Part shown: positions 14,008 to 14,238 of the stretch, in pieces
Layout: each line of letters opens with the position of its first letter
Position numbering within the stretch: the first letter of the stretch is position 1
From: Actinomycetota bacterium
Lineage (GTDB): Bacteria; Actinomycetota; Thermoleophilia; Gaiellales; F1-60-MAGs149
Reading direction: 5' to 3'
DNA length: 14,238 nt
NCBI GenBank assembly: GCA_947481755.1
Contig: CANKHS010000020.1
Span: forward strand, 1-14,238
The notes under the pieces: model-generated
What the model was told of the DNA's origin: nothing
Seen by the model: only the letters and a program-made list of their open reading frames with translations
Database searches by the model: none
Program-made: the position numbers and the translations under genes

Positions 14008-14238
14008 CTAGTCCTCGTCGACCCACGCCGTCGGTGTCGTCGTCGACGACGAAGGCTCGTCGAGGACGAGCTCGTGGTGCGAGGGTGGTTCGAGATCATC
14101 GAGGTCCGAGGAATCGAACTGGTGCTCTCTGAGGAGGACCTGGGCCACGCGCAGCCGGTCAATTGCGGCGGGGGCAGCAGCGCCGCGCAACTCGCCGGCG
14201 GCGAGCCATTCGATGACCTCTTCGAGCAGGTCGCAGGC
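14008..14238 (-). CDS. 3' end of an unknown gene (5' part outside window)
   Basis: The minus strand is open from the window edge to the TAG stop at 14010-14008, giving 76 residues of a C-terminus. Codons end mostly in G or C, as in the real genes here. The first part looks helical (LLEEVIEWLAAGELRGAAAP, then AAIDRLRVAQVLLREHQFDS). The rest is an acidic, Ser/Thr-rich tail (SSDLDDLEPPSHHELVLDEP, then a Ser/Thr run, ending TAWVDED) that looks disordered. No family was recognised. It is convergent with the secreted protein gene, and the hairpin at 13917-13951 lies between them. The true start is beyond the window. Confidence 0.6.
   Translation of the reverse strand, partial: ACDLLEEVIEWLAAGELRGAAAPAAIDRLRVAQVLLREHQFDSSDLDDLEPPSHHELVLDEPSSSTTTPTAWVDED

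Noticed and set aside
14037..14052. 16-base palindrome TCGTCGTCGACGACGA
   Set aside because: It lies in the coding region for a run of Ser and Thr, where repeated TCG and ACG codons make such palindromes by themselves.

Overview
The window looks like the chromosome of a high-GC, actinobacterial-type bacterium, possibly a deep-branching lineage such as Thermoleophilia; that placement is an inference. It rests on the gene order, on GTG starts with 4-base GTGA overlaps, on rpsD lying between rpsK and rpoA, on cysteine-containing S4 and L36, and on the RSYNCLK motif in the RpoA C-terminal domain. No mobile element, tRNA, rRNA or CRISPR array was seen.

Bases 1-7584 are the distal spc operon followed by the alpha operon, all on the + strand: rplF (3' end only), rplR, rpsE, rpmD, rplO, secY, adk, map, rpmJ, rpsM, rpsK, rpsD, rpoA, rplQ. 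The genes are tightly packed and many share start/stop bases, which suggests translational coupling. They link ribosome assembly, protein export (SecY), nucleotide balance (Adk), N-terminal Met removal (Map) and transcription (RpoA). infA, usually found between map and rpmJ, is absent. Its place is a 115-base gap with a candidate extended -10 promoter and a small hairpin.

Bases 7605-9290 continue on the + strand with a DcrB/DUF1795-like protein, a small DoxX-like membrane protein and truA. The first two are accessory genes between rplQ and truA, which are neighbours in many genomes. truA then meets a convergent CaCA-family Ca2+/H+ antiporter, and the two genes share the palindrome CTAG as their stop codons.

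Bases 10346-10399 separate the antiporter from the divergent surE. Both sides carry -10-like hexamers so close to the start codons that leaderless mRNAs are plausible.

Bases 11186-13951 are the most unusual part: an 864-residue secreted protein of unknown function. It has a signal peptide, a beta-rich N-terminal region, a hydrophobic segment followed by a regular heptad helix, a long Asn/Gln/Ser/Thr/Tyr-rich body and a C-terminal Ig-like (He_PIG-type) domain. A near-consensus promoter (TTGACA, 18-base spacer, TATCGT) precedes it. A perfect 8-base inverted repeat covers the -35 element and spacer, and a second 6-base dyad spans the whole promoter, as expected of an operator. A perfect 12-base hairpin follows the gene. 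The window ends in the 3' part of a convergent gene of unknown function.
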